A stretch of DNA of 64,000 nt from Macquaria australasica (GCA_005408345.1 SEMN01000010.1:3021501-3085500); one strand, 5' to 3'; shown: positions 50,083-62,450, counted from the stretch's first letter. Numbers and translations are program-made. The notes: generated from the sequence alone by a model not told the origin.

Positions 50083-52562
50083 AACAGGATTATAGTAATA
50101 ATATAAATTTTTTTCCTAGGATTATAGTAATAGTAATAATTACAGCAAATAAACACACTTTATTGAAGTTTTTGTTCTGCTCACTGTAGAGTTTAGGCTA
50201 TACACAGGCACAGCCGGAGACACAGAGAATGATTTGTAAGTCACACGCGGCGGACCTTGGCGACAAAATATTTTTTTTCCACCAGTAGTGAGAGGGAATG
50301 CATGCAACTTAACATCCATCATAAATGAGCCATTTTACACTGTACAAATGACTCCATCGTCCTCTATCAATCATGATAATCCGCCACTGGCTGGTGTTCA
50401 GCTGCAGTTTAACATACTGCTTTAAGAATCACAGCATGTGTCCTCCTCACTCCATCTGTGAAGAACTTCAGTGCAATGAATTACACTTAGAAAATCTCAC
50501 AGACAGTTTACATCTGTGGGTAAATGTGGAGAAAATAAAAGGCCTGCATGATATGAACGAAATCCAGAGTGGTTCTATGTTCATAATCGTACAGTCTATC
50601 ATTCGTTTCTCAGGTAACTTAGACGCTCGTATTGATGTGCTATCATGTTCTAGCTAGAGCCCAAACAATCTACAAAATCTGATCCAGTGTCAGTAAAATA
50701 TTAGGAATTTTATGAAATGAAACAGTGATAGGAGCTGATGAGAGAGGGGCCTCCTTGTCTCATCTTTACCCAGATGTTACTGGATGCTTCTACAACATTT
50801 TTAATGCTGTTATGACAGACACTGCTTATAGAGCCCCTCTAGCTTGTCTGGAAAATGTTCCTGGAACTGTGCGATCCTTTTGTCTGACTCAAAATCCAGC
50901 CCAAAATACGATCCACATGTTATTTCTATTATCTTTAATAGTTTAGCGTAGAATTATTTACATGAAAATCGCTTTTGCACAGCTGGGAAAAAGAATCCAG
51001 ATGAATGTTGGATGTCGCTGGGAGACACTTTCGGGTGATGCTTCACTGGCAGTGAATGGGATACTGATTCTGTGGTCTTAAACAACAACTATAGACCATT
51101 CTTCAGGGATTTAGAACCCAAGGCGATGCCACGGATTGAGGCTTATTAGGGTGTTAAGGCTCAAACGAGATTCTGAGAATCCAGAGTTGGGTGATGGATT
51201 AGACACAAGATTGTTTTTTGATGTTCATGAAAGAATTAAAATATATTTGGATTCTAGAGTTACGGCCTCTGACTATCTATTGTCCATGACCGAGCTGTCT
51301 AGTACAATGGTTTTCAGTCTGACAATGTGGACCAGAAAAAATCAAAACAACTGTGCTTCCTCCATGTTAAAATTTAAAGTTAAAAGTTTTTTGTCTGAAT
51401 GTCCACAGGTTTTTAATACAGCAATATCTGAGCCTTAGTAATGTCAACAAAATATTCAAAGTTTTGGAACTACAGTTCCCAAAATGCTTTGGATTTGGAT
51501 GCTGAGGGCTACAACTTGAGTCCCGTTTTTATTTTAGCCTATATTTGTTTACATTTTGGCAAACTGGGACCAATAAAAGTATGCCAAAGTAGCTATTATC
51601 AGTTCCTGTTTGCAATGTACCCATGGATGTGTGGACCACTATCACTGGATTACTTTGGTACTGAAGAAAACTTAAAAATGTGCTGATTCTCAGGCAAGTT
51701 CTGAGTTATACGGTTCTCCTTTTTTTCTATGATTTCTAAGCGGATTTATGGATGTTGATTCGTGATGGACATCAGCGATGATAATAATATCCTCAAAAGT
51801 GTGTATCATGTCTGTGTGTTCAGATTTGACTCAGAGAAGAAGTAGCTTAAATACTTTAATTGCCTGACCTTGTTGGTGAGCGGCCCAAACTACAATAACT
51901 CACTTCTTGTTATTTTCAGAACACCGGCATGTACCTGACCCTTTCATCTCACGCAGCATCTTTGCCTCACAACTCTCCTGGCCCCTCCTGGGGAGGTGCG
52001 CCTCACAGTTTGAAAACCTCATCTTAATTCTATTTGAAAGGTGTCTTGCATACCAGAATCCTCGGGCTTCATATTTATCCATCACATTAAAAAAGTTTTG
52101 AGAGTTAGACAGAATTTTAATAGGATTTTGAATTTAAGAGATTTCCAAGATACAATTGTGGCTTTCTAAACAAAAAGCTAGAAAACACAGAGCAAATTGC
52201 CCTATGTTTCCAAATTTCAGAAATGGTGATAAAACACAGCATTCAGAACGTTTGTTCCTAACATGGACAACATCTTCTGTCGCGTGTTCCCTCCCCAGTC
52301 TCTGAGAATAATTATTACTCCTACAGTATTATAAGCAGAGGGTAATTTCTCCCTCTGATCCTCTCAATGTGTTTACGTGAGATCAGCCCACTCGGCCCCT
52401 CCAGAGAAGCAAGATCACTATCTGCCTCTTACTGAGCACCCCCTCCCCGACTCTTCCCCACATCTGGCCTTGTTCCATCACATATACACACAGACAAACA
52501 CATGCGAGAATCAAGGGAAGACAGTGGTTGGTTTCGAGGTGCAGAGGTGGTTGGCCACTCAC
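50034..52562 (-). other. prdm5: prdm5 last intron
   Basis: This 2529-nt intron lies between the penultimate and terminal exons, with donor gtgagt and acceptor ttctag. Close to the acceptor it holds a (CA)15 tract with a 7-A run (plus-strand view, 50049-50084). It also contains open but unrecognised sequence at 50370-50660 and 50725-51440, a phrase at about 51470-51490 resembling common fish repeat text (tacagttcccaaaatgc), and another at 51990-52015 (gtgcgcctcacagtttga). I recognise no exon inside it. Confidence 0.85.
50049..50084. repeat. (CA)15 plus A7, next to the prdm5 last-exon acceptor
   Basis: The plus strand shows CA repeats at 50049-50078 followed by A's to 50084. On the transcribed minus strand this is T7 then (GT)15, followed by GGGGTGGGGG and TTCTAG|GTG. 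The tract therefore occupies the place of the polypyrimidine tract of the terminal exon. Confidence 0.95.
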
Positions 52563-52667
52563 ATCACATTGGAAAGGCTTCTCTCCTGTGTGGGTCCTCA
52601 TGTGCTCGTCCAGTCCTCTTTTCTGGCTGAAGGCTTTGTTGCACTCGCTGCATTTATACGGCTTCTC
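52563..52667 (-). CDS. prdm5: prdm5 penultimate coding exon (one finger plus half of the next)
   Basis: This 105-nt exon (35 codons, phase 0 at both ends) encodes EKPYKCSECNKAFSQKRG, then LDEHMRTHTGEKPFQCD. It carries one full C2H2 finger, a canonical TGEKP linker and the first cysteine of the following finger. The acceptor is ctgcag|GAG and the donor is GAT|gtgagt. The donor falls between the two zinc-binding cysteines of the next finger (C-D | V-C), and that finger is completed by the last exon. The exon length is a multiple of three, so skipping it would keep the frame while removing one finger and damaging another. An open frame runs from the acceptor side through the donor into the intron down to about 52383; that is read-through, not extra coding exon. 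Confidence 0.92.
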
Positions 52668-53687
52668 CTGCAGCGACACACAGATACACACACCGGCTTT
52701 AAAGAGGGCACTTGATCTGTCAGTGTGCAGCAGAACAATACATAAAACAATACTTCCCCCAGCTTGGCCACATATGGACAAAACCTGGAGGAAGATTTCT
52801 GTCCATCGTGGCGTACACAAGTGTAATGACACACACATGTGCACACACACACAAAAACAGACAGACACGCACAGTGGAAAACCCAAGAAGATGTGGAAAT
52901 ATCCCAGTAACATACACACACACATTCACACACCGATACCCCCGCACTTCACACCCCGGTGTTCTCCCTGTGAGTTTATGAAGATATGAAATGAAAGGTT
53001 GTACAGCCCCTGCAGTAGGGAGGAAATGACCGGCACAGGGGCCATCAAAAACACATGGATTCCTCTAAAGAGTAAGGAAAACATGGCACAGAAAATCCCT
53101 TTGAACATGTATCAGTGCACTGGCACTCTGGGGCTGTAGAATATCACTCCTCTGTCTCCACACCTCATCAGCTTACCAAAGAACATTTCCTCTGCGCCTT
53201 TTGGAGGCCTGTCTCAGTGTCAGTCACAGCAGCTATCTCACTGTGAGTGTGTTTTTACAAAAAAAACTCCAAGTATGTGCGAGTGTGTGTGTGTGTGTGG
53301 GGCGGACGGCTCTGAAGAGTAGGTGTGCCCTACAGTCTGAGGGGAAACAGCGGTGACACCTAAAAGACTTGAGAAGTGAGAAGCGTGGAGATAGCGCGAG
53401 CCGGTTCCCAGTGTCACTCTTTGGGAAGCTGTTTTTGACAAGTCTGGCTGATAGCAAGGGCTCTACCCATTTAAAGCTTAGTTGTCATGGGAACAGGGTG
53501 AATGCAGGAAGTAAGGGTCCTGGGAAAGGCGCTATCATGTGGGCGGGGCAAGGAGTGCCCACTGACACAGGATACAAAAGGAGGTAAAGATCAGGTTCAC
53601 TGGATGTGGACGCATGTGTATGAGCGGCTTTAAGTATGCAACTGTTTGTGTGCATGTGACTGAATTAAGGGGAACAATGGAAATAAA

Positions 53688-53690
<3 letters not shown>

Positions 53691-53766
<76 letters not shown>
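53691..53766. repeat. Compound microsatellite (GT)22(GA)16
   Basis: Perfect GT repeats at 53691-53734 pass directly into perfect GA repeats at 53735-53766. The tract lies within the 5-kb prdm5 intron. The GT part can adopt Z-DNA, and the purine-only GA part can adopt triplex (H-DNA) structures. Confidence 0.95.
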
Positions 53767-53770
<4 letters not shown>

Positions 53771-54639
53771 TGCCTCAAGGAAACAGACTAATGCAAATTT
53801 CCACTTAAATCTTCTGCTTAAACAATGATCACTTTTTCCATAAGGGATGAATGGTTCTTGTATAACAAAGAAAAAAAAACTACGAGGGGTCAAAGTTCAA
53901 AGGTCAGGAAACACATGGACGGACTTAGGTGATGTGGTGTACCCAGAATGCATCGCTATGACCCCGGTAACATCGAACATCTGTACCTGGTGACCTTCAC
54001 TCTTCAGCAGCTGTTCACCCTTTGACCTTTGACCCGACCTTTCCTCTGAATCTGACCACTCTAAGCAAAGAGAACGTCTATAAATGCAAAGATGGAGTTT
54101 GGTTTATTTACTCCAAAAGAGCCTCACGTGTCTCATGTGTCATGTTAAATATGTCGTTATTTGTAAAGCAGCATGCCAACAGGAAGTCACTGTGCTCTGT
54201 TAGGCTTCAGGGTGCAGTTAGAAATCAATAAACAACTCATAGTCAAAATGGTCTTTAATATATGCAGTGAATTATGCAAAGAGGGCAAAAAAAACTACCA
54301 ATTCATCACTAACAATCGCTGGGACTTTGTATTTGAAAATACGAGCTATTGTTCGAATGTGGGAAAAAATGAAATATCTGAACTGTCAAAATTTACAGTG
54401 CCTTGTACTTCAATGGGGACGTTCCTAAAATCCACTGGGGCTCTGATCTATCTTCTGCTCTGCTGCCCTCAGTATAGAACCAGACAGCTGACACCAAACC
54501 ATCTGAGAAGTAGTGTGTGGACATAGATGGAAAAATTGGGGATAAAGGCTGGTTGCTGCCATATAAAAATACAACTGCCACAACCACAAAGATTGTGAGG
54601 CCATGAAGGCACGAGGGTTGCATTTAAATTATTCAAACA

Positions 54640-55530
54640 AATCAAGCATGCACAGACTCGATCCACTGGATCACACCAGCATCGATACCGACCTCATTAA
54701 GTGAATCGCGTATCGACCAGATGTGACCAATCCACATCAAACACAATTTTCTGTTCTGCTCCGTTCATTTGCTGTGTTGAGCTAATGTGGCTGCATAAAA
54801 TCCACTGCTGATACCAAGGCACTTCCTTTCACAATAAAAGTGCATAGTAATGTGAATGCAGCGGTAGGCCTTTACTGTGAAATCAGAAGAAGCTGACAAC
54901 GACATTAGCTTTCTGGATTGTTTGTCAAGATCTCATTTTGAAACATAGCATGGGCGAAATAGTTTCCAGTGTTTACCAAAGTTTGTTAAAGGAGAGCGGC
55001 ACAGAAAACGAGGACTGACGTTACATCATATTAAAGACAAACCTTTAGAAACTGGAGTAAAAAACAAACAAACTGTTGTTTAGCAGGTCGGTTTTGGTTT
55101 GTAAGTCACGCACAGGTGAAGTGGTTTGGCGAAGAGATACAGAAGCATGTAATTAGATTCAGTGAAGCCTTTTCCTCTACCTGCCGTGTCAACACACAGA
55201 GCTCTGATTACTGTTTATCACAGCAGATCAACTCTGTTTGTAATCCTACTGCAGAACTGTGTGTGCTACATGTATTAGACATGTTAATATGATAGTGTGT
55301 CTGCCGCTGTAAGGTTGAAGCATTCTAACGATGCAATTTTACAAATGTTTTAAACAAAATAAGTAAAAGTTTAAAAGGATGTTGGAGTATGGGCGTCTCC
55401 TCTTATAGTTAAGAAGTGATGCGTAGTTAACGCTACTCCCTCACTTTACTTTACACAGAAGAATTATCTTAATCAGTTTAACACAGTAGTCGGTATCGGG
55501 GGACAAAAAGTCGAATCGGTCCATCCCTAT
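54640..55530. mobile_element. Decayed non-autonomous DNA element, probably hAT-like
   Basis: Near the left end the text reads catcgataccgacctcatt and tgaatcgcgtatcgacc. Near the right end it reads agtcggtatcgggggac and aatcggtccatcccta. These 'atcgatacc / cggtatcgg / ccatccct' phrases are characteristic of a widespread fish repeat that I associate with hAT-type non-autonomous elements. The boundaries are approximate, and I could not define a target-site duplication. It lies within a prdm5 intron. Confidence 0.5.
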
Positions 55531-57687
55531 AACAAATCGCAGTACATGTTAGTTCTTATTTGAAAAAGTGACAGCACTGCCACTAACAGTCCACCTTGAT
55601 TTAATCATGGAAAGAGAAGTTTAACCTTGAAAGCCTCTCTTTAGTTTTAAAGTGTCCCAGTCAAACAAATGAAACAGCCTTCCTTCATGCCCAAGAACAA
55701 AAGATGAAACCTTTCACATTATAAGTGCGTCTGGAATCATACAACATGCAGCCACATCCATTTACGTCACAGATCAAAACAATATTATAAAAAATCTCTT
55801 AATATCCAAAATGTCAGCAGTTCATATCGGCATCAAATGTGTTCCATTTTGGTTTGCCGATGATGTGGTTTGTGGTATAAACACAGAAACTCCAAACGCA
55901 TCCATTTCAAATCGTCTGTACATTAAAAACGAGCTGCAGCTCTATCGCGCCAAGTGACATTTGTTTTGCTCGACAGTGACTTCATCTGGCTCTGCTGTTT
56001 GTAACTGTTCAGCCCATATTTCAGAGCGCTGTGAGCAAAGGCAGATCTGGGAACATTAGGAACAAAACATCAGTCAGTTTAATCAGCAGCTCACTAGAAA
56101 ATTATACCTGCCTGTTTCTGCTGAGAGACGTCAACCTGGGCAGGATACCTCCATTATCAACACACTGTAACAGCAGAGCGCTGTGCTCTGGACAGCATTA
56201 AAAGTGGACAAATCTTTGAAATGAACAGCGTTGACAGGCCCCGACTGTCACAGACAGAGCTGTATAAACTGATGATGGAAATCTATGATGAAACGCATAT
56301 TAAATCTCATTTATCAAAAGTGGCACTAACACACACGTCCAGATGCTCACAAAGAGCTCATGGAAAGTGTCGCTTTGGTGGAGAACTTCAGTGGGTCGAG
56401 ACGTGACGCAGGGAAATGAGCGCCGCCGTCCCAACCCAGGAAATGACCTCATGACGTCCAGTGAGAAACCTACCTTTTCCTTTCTCCACCCTGAGCCCTG
56501 ACTCACTTTACACTTTACATGTTCACGCCATCAAAACGGCATTTCCTATGATGTCTGCATGTTAATGTTCTGCATTGCCACACAGTTCATTTTCCCCTCA
56601 GCCTGTGTCTACACTATCTCTGCCTTTTGTGTCAATAGGCACATTACTCGATGATTTATGAAAGAACTGTGGGAGTTACCTCGCAATTAAATGGGTAGGA
56701 GTGTCACATATGGTAGACACAGAGGAGACAGGACTTTTCTCACTAGGCGAGGTGTGTGAGAATTTCTTCTCTCTGCAATTCAAACAAAAGGCTAAACAGA
56801 GAACCTGAAGCGTAGTGGGATACCTGACACTGGGTTAGCATCCCTTTCTCTCTTTCTCTTTCTCTGTCTCTACACCTATTCACTGTATTCACTGGACTCA
56901 TTTTGTATAGTAGAATACGGATAAACACTAAAACAGTGCATTTAGGTGTTAACAGGCCTTTAGTAACACCTGTGCTTTTCAAAATGTCTGCTGTGACAAT
57001 AACGTTAACGATGGCTCTGTTCTATTCAACTGTCCCAGTAAGACATGACAGTGAGCCAGCGTGCACAATACCAGGACTCTGAAACTGAAGCGGCTAAATG
57101 GAATTCAACCATCATTCATTTTATTATTTACACCTGCGCTTTACCTTCTGTGACATGTCAAAAAAATGTCTTTGTGTAAAAGGCCTATGGTGCATTTGGT
57201 GATGCTCTGTCTGGTTAACAATGCCACTGCTTTCATTACTTCAGTAAATATATAATAATGCCACCGTGACAAGTAACAAAATAAAAAGGGCATATCTGTA
57301 TACAGAAAAAACAGTTACACTTGAAAGTTACTGTGTAAAATACTTCATTACAGCCACAACTGTGTTTTGGGAAGCAGAGACTAATCATAGTGTGCTGGAA
57401 GCAAATGGCTGTGATTGGTCAGACAATTTACCAGTGATGAGGGAGCGCTTGATTTGATGCACCAGAGCAAATACTCTATACGTCCAAATCTTCAACATGC
57501 ATCCGAAGTTACTAATAAGGTTACGATTGTACTTATGATACTGTACAATGAGAGAGATATTAGTGTGTGTACAGAATAACAGTTGGTAGCAATGGAGAAT
57601 ACAAAATAGTTTATACACAGACAATAATAACTAAATATGAAAGATAAAGTCCTTCCAAACAGGAGCACAGAAAGAGGAAAAACTTAC

Positions 57688-57773
57688 GCGAGTGTGTGTG
57701 CGGATGTGCATCTTCAGGCCATCGTTCTTGCTAAACGCTTTGTCACAGTAGGGGCACTGGTATGGACGCTCAC
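57688..57773 (-). CDS. prdm5: prdm5 third-last coding exon (one C2H2 finger)
   Basis: This internal 86-nt exon encodes ERPYQCPYCDKAFSKNDG followed by LKMHIRTHTR. It is one complete C2H2 finger (C-x2-C-x12-H-x3-H) that begins inside the TGERP-type linker. On the minus strand the acceptor reads ttccctag before GTGAGCGT and the donor is CGC|gtaagt. The first two bases complete a codon started in the previous exon (probably a G|GT glycine), and the exon ends in phase 0, which matches the phase-0 start of the next exon. PRDM5 is a nuclear PR-domain zinc-finger transcription factor; human mutations cause brittle cornea syndrome type 2 and it regulates extracellular-matrix genes. Assignment rests on the finger order and on the distinctive C-terminus of the joined exons. 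The linker after this finger reads HTREKPY, with Arg where Gly is usual. Upstream exons lie outside the window. Confidence 0.9.
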
Positions 57774-58899
57774 CTAGGGAACGGAAACCATTAGTGTGCG
57801 TGAGACAATGTCATTCACGTATGAAACTGATGTTGTGCCAAACAGGAGGACATACTCAGGAAGACAAGAAGTCTTTCAATCATACGTATATTGCACATTT
57901 GCTCATGTATGCCACACACACACACATTCACCGATATAATATATCCCATATAATAATATATAAATATACTCTCCAACATGACCAGCTTAAAGACAGATAT
58001 TTGATGTCAGGTAGAAGACAGAAAAAAATGGACATTATGTATCTTGACCATGCTGAAAAGTGTGATGTCCTGCCTCACAGATGGTGTAGGTGTGTGTATT
58101 GCTGCCTCTGTCCTCTCCCTTCCTGTTGTGTTCTTCCTCACCTGCTGTAACGCACATTTGACCTGGCTACTGGTAGAGCAGACAGCTTTCATTCAGAGCC
58201 ACTCATTTCTGATGCACACTGACTTTCCACTGCAGAGCAAAAGCTTATATTGGCTCCGCTCATGGCTCGCTATCTGAGCTACAACTGGCCAACAGTTTAG
58301 GAGCACATCAGAGGCAATGTGGCTTATCCCGGTTGGATCAAAAGCAGTCCGGCCAAACTCCTACAGATCCTATCTGAGCACACAGAGATGATGACAAAAG
58401 GAAAGTGACAGGCTGTCAGTCAAACAGTCCACTGACACATGGATCTGTTTACCGCGTGCTGATCCACAGGCTAGATAGGAGCACCAGAGCTGATTACTAA
58501 TCTATAGAAGGGATATGAGGTAACCTATAGTACCGCAGTGAAATTAAAGTCTCAGCCAGGAAAATACAGTAAAACTGACGAGAAAAAATTCTGGGTTCAA
58601 TAATTGCTTAATATATTTCATGAATGTACCCTTAATCAGGAAGCTAGTGCAGACTAAATACATCTCCTGTGTCCAGAAAACTGAAAATAGAGCAGGGAAT
58701 CAAGCTTAAAAAGGTCTATATTTTCTTACCTCCCCTTCCCATGATATAAAAAAATAAGTCTCTTCTGGATTTATATATATGCCTGCAAGTGCACATAGTA
58801 CAATTTAATGAAACACTGCTAAAAATAGATACCTACAGCTGCACATTTGTGTCCATTCCTTCAGCACAACAATCTCATTTCTTATCTGCTTCATAGTAA

Positions 58900-59130
58900 C
58901 GTAATCTCTCTTTAGTGGCTTATTGTTGAACAGGCAAGCAAGTAATCTTATTGATGGGGGAGATGTTTAGCCCCTTTAAGTAATAAGGTTAATTAGCTGT
59001 GTTTCCTTGGGATTCAAAATGCAAAGATGCTTATTAAATCAGAAAATCCATCTAGGGAATATATGAGAAGAGTAATATTATCCCACTGCTATAAACACAG
59101 CCGTGTTGAAGGAATGTTTCTCCTCTGTTA
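58900..59130. promoter_or_regulatory. Candidate intronic regulatory island (prdm5)
   Basis: Contains caagtaatcttattgatgg, ctttaagtaataagg, ggttaattagctgtgt and gcttattaaatcag. It lies in a prdm5 intron and is repeat-free. Confidence 0.3.
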
Positions 59131-60479
59131 CTTACAGTTAGTAAGGAAGGCATGATGAAGGTGGTACACAGTAAATATTTAATGGCCATTTTTAAATGTT
59201 ATTTCATTCAAGGTTAAGTTGCAAGGACAAGGGCATCCAGGCATTTAACTGGGCAGAAACAAATGCTTTTTGAGGAAATGTGTGGATGTTTTGCATTGAA
59301 ATGATTTCATTTGAATATTTCCTGACTAGATGAGACCAGCCAGATGAACTTGTGTATCCGTTTGTGGGGTCTGACTACTACTTTACTGACTACAAATTTG
59401 AATGATTCCAACATTCGATTGTCAAAGCACTACAATGGTTACATTTAAGTCATTCATATCCCACAAATCCTGTGTCTTTCAACAGAGAAGCTACGACAGC
59501 TGTCATGTAGCAGATGTACAAGTCGGGGTCTAAACCCACCATAAACCCCCCACAAGAGGGCTTCAGAGGTACACAAGGAGGAGCTCTCTGACACAAAGTA
59601 ATAAAATGTGTAACCTCCTCACGTTGGTGTGGAAAGGGTTAACGTGACATATGTGGACTGATTACACATACTGAAACGTGTGCAGAGGGCAGCTCGGCAT
59701 TCTGTCCCAAAATCCCCTTCTGTGCAGTTTCAGCCTCTAGGATGCCTTTTGTTGACAAACAGGAAAATCTGAATCCCAGATGTGTTTTGAGAAAGAGGAG
59801 AGCAAATCCTATGTCTTATGTAGCATGTGTGGTATCGGGTTAAGGCCCAGCGCTAGCCTTGGGGAGTCCTGGGGAAGGCATTAGTGTGCTAATAGCACCA
59901 GAGCACAGTGTGCCAGTATACTTCTGTGGCTTGGATCACATCCCTTCCAGGAGCTGGCTATTGTCAGTTAATACGCAACACAGGCAACCACACCCTGCGG
60001 ACACAGAGGCTCGCAATAAGTGCGCACCAATTCACCTACTTAACCTATACACTCTCCGGTTCTGGACATGTGTGCGTCATCTGGAAAATGCAAAAAGAGA
60101 AAATCATGGTATCCGATATTCTAAAAGAGGGCCTTCATAAATATGGTCACTTATAGATCACAGACCCTACCTACTCAAAACTACTTTTGTCCAACAGTCA
60201 TGGCTTTTCTACTGGCTCAACCTGCTCAGAGCAAAACAAGAGCAACTCAATCTCTTAGAGAAACAGGAAATAAACAAATGCTACTTGGAAGCCTAAGTGG
60301 TAACATTCTTGCAACATGGGTCTCTGTTATTCGTGCGAGGGGCTTAGTGTCTGTTCTGCTGAGTGTTACTGTAACTAGAAACCCTCCACTTATTCTCCAG
60401 ATTGAGCCAGATTGTTTGGGGATTATGAGGGGTGGCTGCAGCACTGAGCCAGGGCTTTATGTGTATGGAGATGGTAACT

Positions 60480-60980
60480 GATTTAGCATGTGCTGAAACA
60501 GTACACCATCTCTTTGACCCTGGGTGTCTCCCCCGGCCCCTGCTGTGGCCCTCACACTCCTTGTCTGCTAATCGATCCGTTTGGCACCCCTTGTGTGTTG
60601 TATATGTGTGCGTACGGCCGTGTGTCTGGTTAGCAGATGGTCGGCTTTGACGTTGTGCCTGCCGCGCAGCGTTCGTGTTATGGAGAGCGCTTTGTAGCTT
60701 CGTGGCTGCGGTCTGAAAGACATTAGTGCTGTCCGTCAGAAATTAATTCCTGGCTTCCTCCAGTTCAGGCAGACAGTGGCCCTCCACTGTCCTTCTCCCT
60801 GCCCTGTGTCACATGCCAACAGGGGCCACGGAGGTAATGTGATATCAGTGTGTTGGAGATGATAAGAGATTGCCTTTGATGAGCCGTCAGAACGCCCAAC
60901 AACTTTTACACTTGACCTTTCCATTAAAGCCAGGGTCTCGGTAGATTTCTCCACTTCCTCAAACAATTCTCTTGAACTTG
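60480..60980. promoter_or_regulatory. Candidate intronic regulatory island (prdm5)
   Basis: Complex, repeat-free sequence with gtcagaaattaattcctgg, gacagtggccctccactg, ggaggtaatgtgatatc and gataagagattgcctttgat. It sits within the upstream prdm5 intron and shows no finger motif. Confidence 0.4.
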
Positions 60981-61867
60981 CCCATGTGAAGGTGTATGAG
61001 ACAGACTCGCCTTACCGCACATGCAGCAGATTCGATCTCCTTACATGTGTCTCAAAACACAATCCTCAATCCAAATTAAGCATCCTCACGGCACCCAAAA
61101 AGAGTTAAATCTGCGATAGCGAGGCACTATTTATCACAGGGACAGACGATAGTTCAGTACACAGTGATTTTACTTTACGATTGTAACCATGACCACAGTC
61201 AAGACAAACAAAATCATCTGAACGTAAATAGGTTCAGTGATTCCAGAGTTCTACCAGATGTCCATTTGAGGGCAGTTGTTCTGTCGTGAGATCACTTAAA
61301 GCTGCAATGTGTAGCTCTTTAAAACATCAAAATATGGCTGTGTATAATTACCATAACAAACGACACTATGATTGAAACAATTAGTATACGCTGTCCAGAA
61401 GTTGCTTCTCGTGTGGTTTTTCTCTTTCTCTTTTCCTTTACTGAAAAGGAAACAATATTGAATTGTATTGTAGTGTATATTGTTTTTAATATCAATTGTT
61501 TACACAATTTAGATGGCAATGACTTACTGATGTTCAAATGCTTCATGTGGTACACAACTGCAACACAAGCTTTGAGTTCAGTGAGGCAGATCTACTTTAC
61601 TTGTCATCTGTAGTCCAAACGTTAGACCAGCCACTCCTTACTCTAAGCCTCTGAGATAAAAACCAGACACTGGGCTTTGGCCTGTATGTGTATTATCTAC
61701 TGTATATAACCTGACAATAAGACAATACAGGGTTTGAAAATAATGATTACCCAGTGACCTGGAACAGTGTAAACTTGGGCTTGTTGATTTGTCAGTATAG
61801 TATAGTATAAGTATAGTGAAAAGTATAGTGAAGTTGCCACTGGCTCCTTCACTGACAAGTACCTTAA

Positions 61868-62450
61868 AGGGGCACATTAAAGATTTTACTTTACAAGTTG
61901 TATCATTTCAACCATAGAGCTATGGCTAACTATGCTATAGCTAACCTGATGAAGTCAGTCTGGAGACTACAAATTTGAAAGACTTGAGAATTGACTAGGC
62001 AGCGAGGGTCTAACAAGACACAATTGAGCTGCATTATCAGAAAGATGTAAAATCCAGTGATATTGGGGGCTTGACCAATACTTGAGAATAAGTGGACTAA
62101 GTGGTTCAGACCAAAAACAGTCTTGCATTAAAACAACGCAAGGGGGCTGTACCGATGAGACATGAAATATGATCCAGGAAGCCCAGTTTGACTGACAGAT
62201 CCATGAGTTTGAAAGCGTATTAGATGCCAAAACGCTGCACCACGGTTTATAATGCTCCTGATTTTACAACTCTTTTATCTTTTATTGTGACAATCGCGAT
62301 GCCAATACTGCCTTCTAGTTACAAAGTGACAAAGCTACCAGTGCTTGTGCATATTTAATTGGCCGACACAGCGCCTTGCCGAACCAGTACATTCTCTTGT
62401 GAGTCTACCAACTTTATGGAAGTGTAAAACTAAATTGCTGGAGTGGCCCT
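61868..62450. mobile_element. TTAA-flanked non-autonomous element
   Basis: TTAA at 61864-61867 and again at 62451-62454 flanks a 583-bp segment beginning AGGGGCAC and ending GTGGCCCT. These are short inverted ends with one mismatch. TTAA duplications are typical of the piggyBac and Kolobok superfamilies. The inner part at 62170-62400 (gacagatccatgagtttg ... cgccttgcc) is related to the sequence at 33225-33430. It carries no transposase frame. Confidence 0.6.

Larger units (their letters stand above)
52668..57687 (-). other. prdm5: prdm5 second-last intron
   Basis: This 5020-nt intron begins gtaagt at 57687 and ends ctgcag at 52668. It contains short CA-rich tracts (52830-52925), a compound (GT)n(GA)n microsatellite at 53691-53766, and a decayed dispersed element at about 54640-55530. 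The rest (53000-53640, 53770-54600, 55560-57680) is complex sequence with no C2H2 motif on the minus strand and no recognisable gene. Confidence 0.85.

Noticed and set aside
52383..52925. 180-codon minus frame containing zinc-finger text
   Set aside because: Only the 52563-52667 part is exon. The rest is intron on both sides, with clear acceptor and donor sites and TG-repeat-derived residues.
61000..61030. Possible minus-strand donor (gcg|gtaagg) with CxxC-like residues
   Set aside because: Translation before it (EIESAACA) lacks the finger spacing and has no histidines; it is not a prdm5 exon.
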